This document shows, in pieces, positions 5,894 to 7,049 of a stretch of DNA of 7,049 nucleotides. This DNA is from Bacteroidaceae bacterium (lineage in GTDB: Bacteria > Bacteroidota > Bacteroidia > Bacteroidales > Bacteroidaceae): positions 1 through 7,049 of the forward strand of contig JAFUNW010000143.1 in the NCBI GenBank assembly GCA_017472905.1, given 5' to 3'. Position 1 is the stretch's first letter; each line of letters opens with the position of its first letter. The notes beneath the pieces were generated by a model that was not told the DNA's origin, ran no database searches, and was given only the letters and a program-made list of their open reading frames with translations. A program made the translations under genes and the position numbers.

Positions 5894-6655
5894 TTATTCG
5901 TCCACAATTTTTAATTTGGTGTCGGCCAACTGAAGAATTTGATTCTTCTGTAGTTTCCATTCACATCCTTTATCTAACTCCCTTTCGCCCAGAAATGTTT
6001 CGTTTACTGCTCTTTCATTGCGCAAAAGGTGGATATAATGTCCTTCACATTCCAATACGATGATACGTACATGGTGACGACTCATGTATGGGTCCTTTGT
6101 ACAGATGGGGACATCGGCTTTTATTTCCGGGTCTTTTCTTCCTACAATGTATTCTCCTTCTGTTTGAGGAGGACGGTTGGTGTAGTAATCATGGCCCAAC
6201 TTGTATCGTTTGTTGGTCGTCAAGTCGATGAACGTGGCCGGATGTTTGAAGAAAGTCGGGTCGTCTTTTATGCTGAAATGGGTGGCCCAACTATTGGTTC
6301 CCTTTATTGGTTCGGTTGAAGTCTCTTCTAACTCAGGTTTTCGCATGGTTGTTTTTCCAATTACGTTTTCAGGCTCTTTTTCAGATGTATTTCTTGAACG
6401 GTCTCGTACTTCAGTTTTTCCGGCTATGTAGTCGGGTATGGAGATTGAACTGGCGATCGTAAAACGTGTCTTTACCTCTTCTTGACTTTCTGCGGTTCTT
6501 TGTCCGCATACAAGCCACTTCCCAATAGGGGTGTCGCAGTGACATTGTTTGCACTTATAGAGTTTCTGTGCCAAAGAATCTTTGTAGCAATTTAGAGTGA
6601 TTCGTCTTCCACAATGTGGACAGCAGATGTCTAAGTCGTAAGTCTTGTTTCCCAT
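5894..6655 (-). CDS. Zinc-ribbon plus FHA-domain protein
   Basis: This 253-residue protein is predicted to be cytoplasmic. The N-terminus (9-51) holds a zinc-ribbon-like module with Cys12-x2-Cys15 and Cys35-x2-Cys38, plus extra Cys at 11, 23, 40 and 50. A polar, probably flexible linker (about 60-125) follows. The C-terminus (about 140-251) is an FHA domain, the fold that binds phosphothreonine peptides. It has GR at 172-173, the SRHH motif at 192-195 that contacts phosphate, and Asn218 before the last strands. The usual NG pair is NE here (218-219). The ATG at 6655 lies 4 bases after the upstream FHA gene's stop and 12 bases follow before the phosphatase start, so the three genes form one tight unit. 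A role as phospho-reader or adaptor for the nearby kinase is inferred. The ribbon could bind protein or nucleic acid; sequence alone does not decide. Confidence 0.92.
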   Translation of the reverse strand: MGNKTYDLDICCPHCGRRITLNCYKDSLAQKLYKCKQCHCDTPIGKWLVCGQRTAESQEEVKTRFTIASSISIPDYIAGKTEVRDRSRNTSEKEPENVIGKTTMRKPELEETSTEPIKGTNSWATHFSIKDDPTFFKHPATFIDLTTNKRYKLGHDYYTNRPPQTEGEYIVGRKDPEIKADVPICTKDPYMSRHHVRIIVLECEGHYIHLLRNERAVNETFLGERELDKGCEWKLQKNQILQLADTKLKIVDE

Positions 6656-6659
6656 AGTT

Positions 6660-7049
6660 TTATTCTTTATTAGTGTTTATATCCTTGATAATAAATCGTG
6701 TCTTTCCCAATGTAAGATTCATTCCCGGTCGGATTTCTGATTGTTCATCGTATGGAAGTTGTTTCCCGTTGACCAAACAAACGCCTTCTTTGGATTTATT
6801 CTTGATGTGAGCTTTGTATCCGCCATCTATCGCTTCTATAAAAATGATGAGATGTCTACGACTTATACTGAGATCATTCGTCTGAATCATTACTTCAGAT
6901 AGAATGGAAGAATCGTAACGTCCGAAACTGCTTTCCTCGGTAAAGAAATAGAAATCAAAATCATCTTCGAGTCGTGTAATCGTAACGGTATGTTTAAATG
7001 GAACCTGTTCTTTTTCCGTTTTCTCTTCTTTTGCTTGTTGAACCGGTTG
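6660..7049 (-). CDS. FHA-domain protein, 5' end beyond window
   Basis: The frame is open to the right edge: 129 codons and a TAA are visible and no start is seen that would exclude more upstream sequence. A Met codon at 6890 falls inside the FHA fold, so it is not the start. The first 17 or so visible residues are a charged Glu/Lys/Gln linker, which suggests another domain lies upstream. From about visible residue 18 to 124 there is a canonical FHA domain: GR at 43-44, SISRRH at 61-66, IKNKS around 83-86 and VNG at 93-95, ending just before the C-terminus. FHA domains bind phosphothreonine peptides, so this is likely a second phospho-reader of the cluster. It is the most upstream gene seen in the phosphatase unit; the unit's promoter must lie outside the window. 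Confidence 0.9.
   Translation of the reverse strand, partial: QPVQQAKEEKTEKEQVPFKHTVTITRLEDDFDFYFFTEESSFGRYDSSILSEVMIQTNDLSISRRHLIIFIEAIDGGYKAHIKNKSKEGVCLVNGKQLPYDEQSEIRPGMNLTLGKTRFIIKDINTNKE

Noticed and set aside
2893..7049. Type VI secretion regulatory locus (PpkA/PppA/Fha)
   Set aside because: The protein types match, but no secretion structural gene is visible and the downstream genes are Sec-exported proteins. The assignment cannot be made from this window.

Overview
The window looks like a piece of a Bacteroidota chromosome, probably order Bacteroidales. All seven genes I can support lie on the minus strand. The evidence for the phylum is a Bacteroides-type -7 promoter box (TATATTTG) before the kinase gene, A-rich translation starts without strong Shine-Dalgarno sequences, three signal peptides that all cleave before Gln, and a FISUMP plus carboxypeptidase-regulatory-like domain pairing. 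No RNA gene, transposon, CRISPR array or phage gene is visible.

Layout in transcription order, from high to low coordinates. Unit A (7049 to 4763) holds a 5'-truncated FHA-domain protein, a zinc-ribbon plus FHA protein, and a PP2C-type Ser/Thr phosphatase with a long acidic tail. The genes are 4 and 12 bases apart. The unit closes with a strong intrinsic terminator at 4711-4752. A spacer of about 115 bases follows, with a short direct repeat and then the promoter. Unit B (4551 to beyond position 1) holds a membrane-anchored Ser/Thr kinase with a SEC-C zinc motif between its kinase domain and its transmembrane helix. After it come three consecutive secreted proteins. The last of these begins in an ATGA overlap and runs off the left edge of the window; it carries a FISUMP domain and then the start of a carboxypeptidase-regulatory-like beta domain.

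Taken together, this is a complete-looking phospho-threonine signalling set: writer (kinase), eraser (PP2C) and two readers (FHA). It is linked to exported proteins that may be sensed by, or act with, the kinase's extracytoplasmic domain. The domain identities are well supported by motifs. That the seven genes form one pathway, and what signal it reads, is inference from proximity and architecture. The middle and N-terminal parts of the secreted proteins are not families I recognise with certainty.
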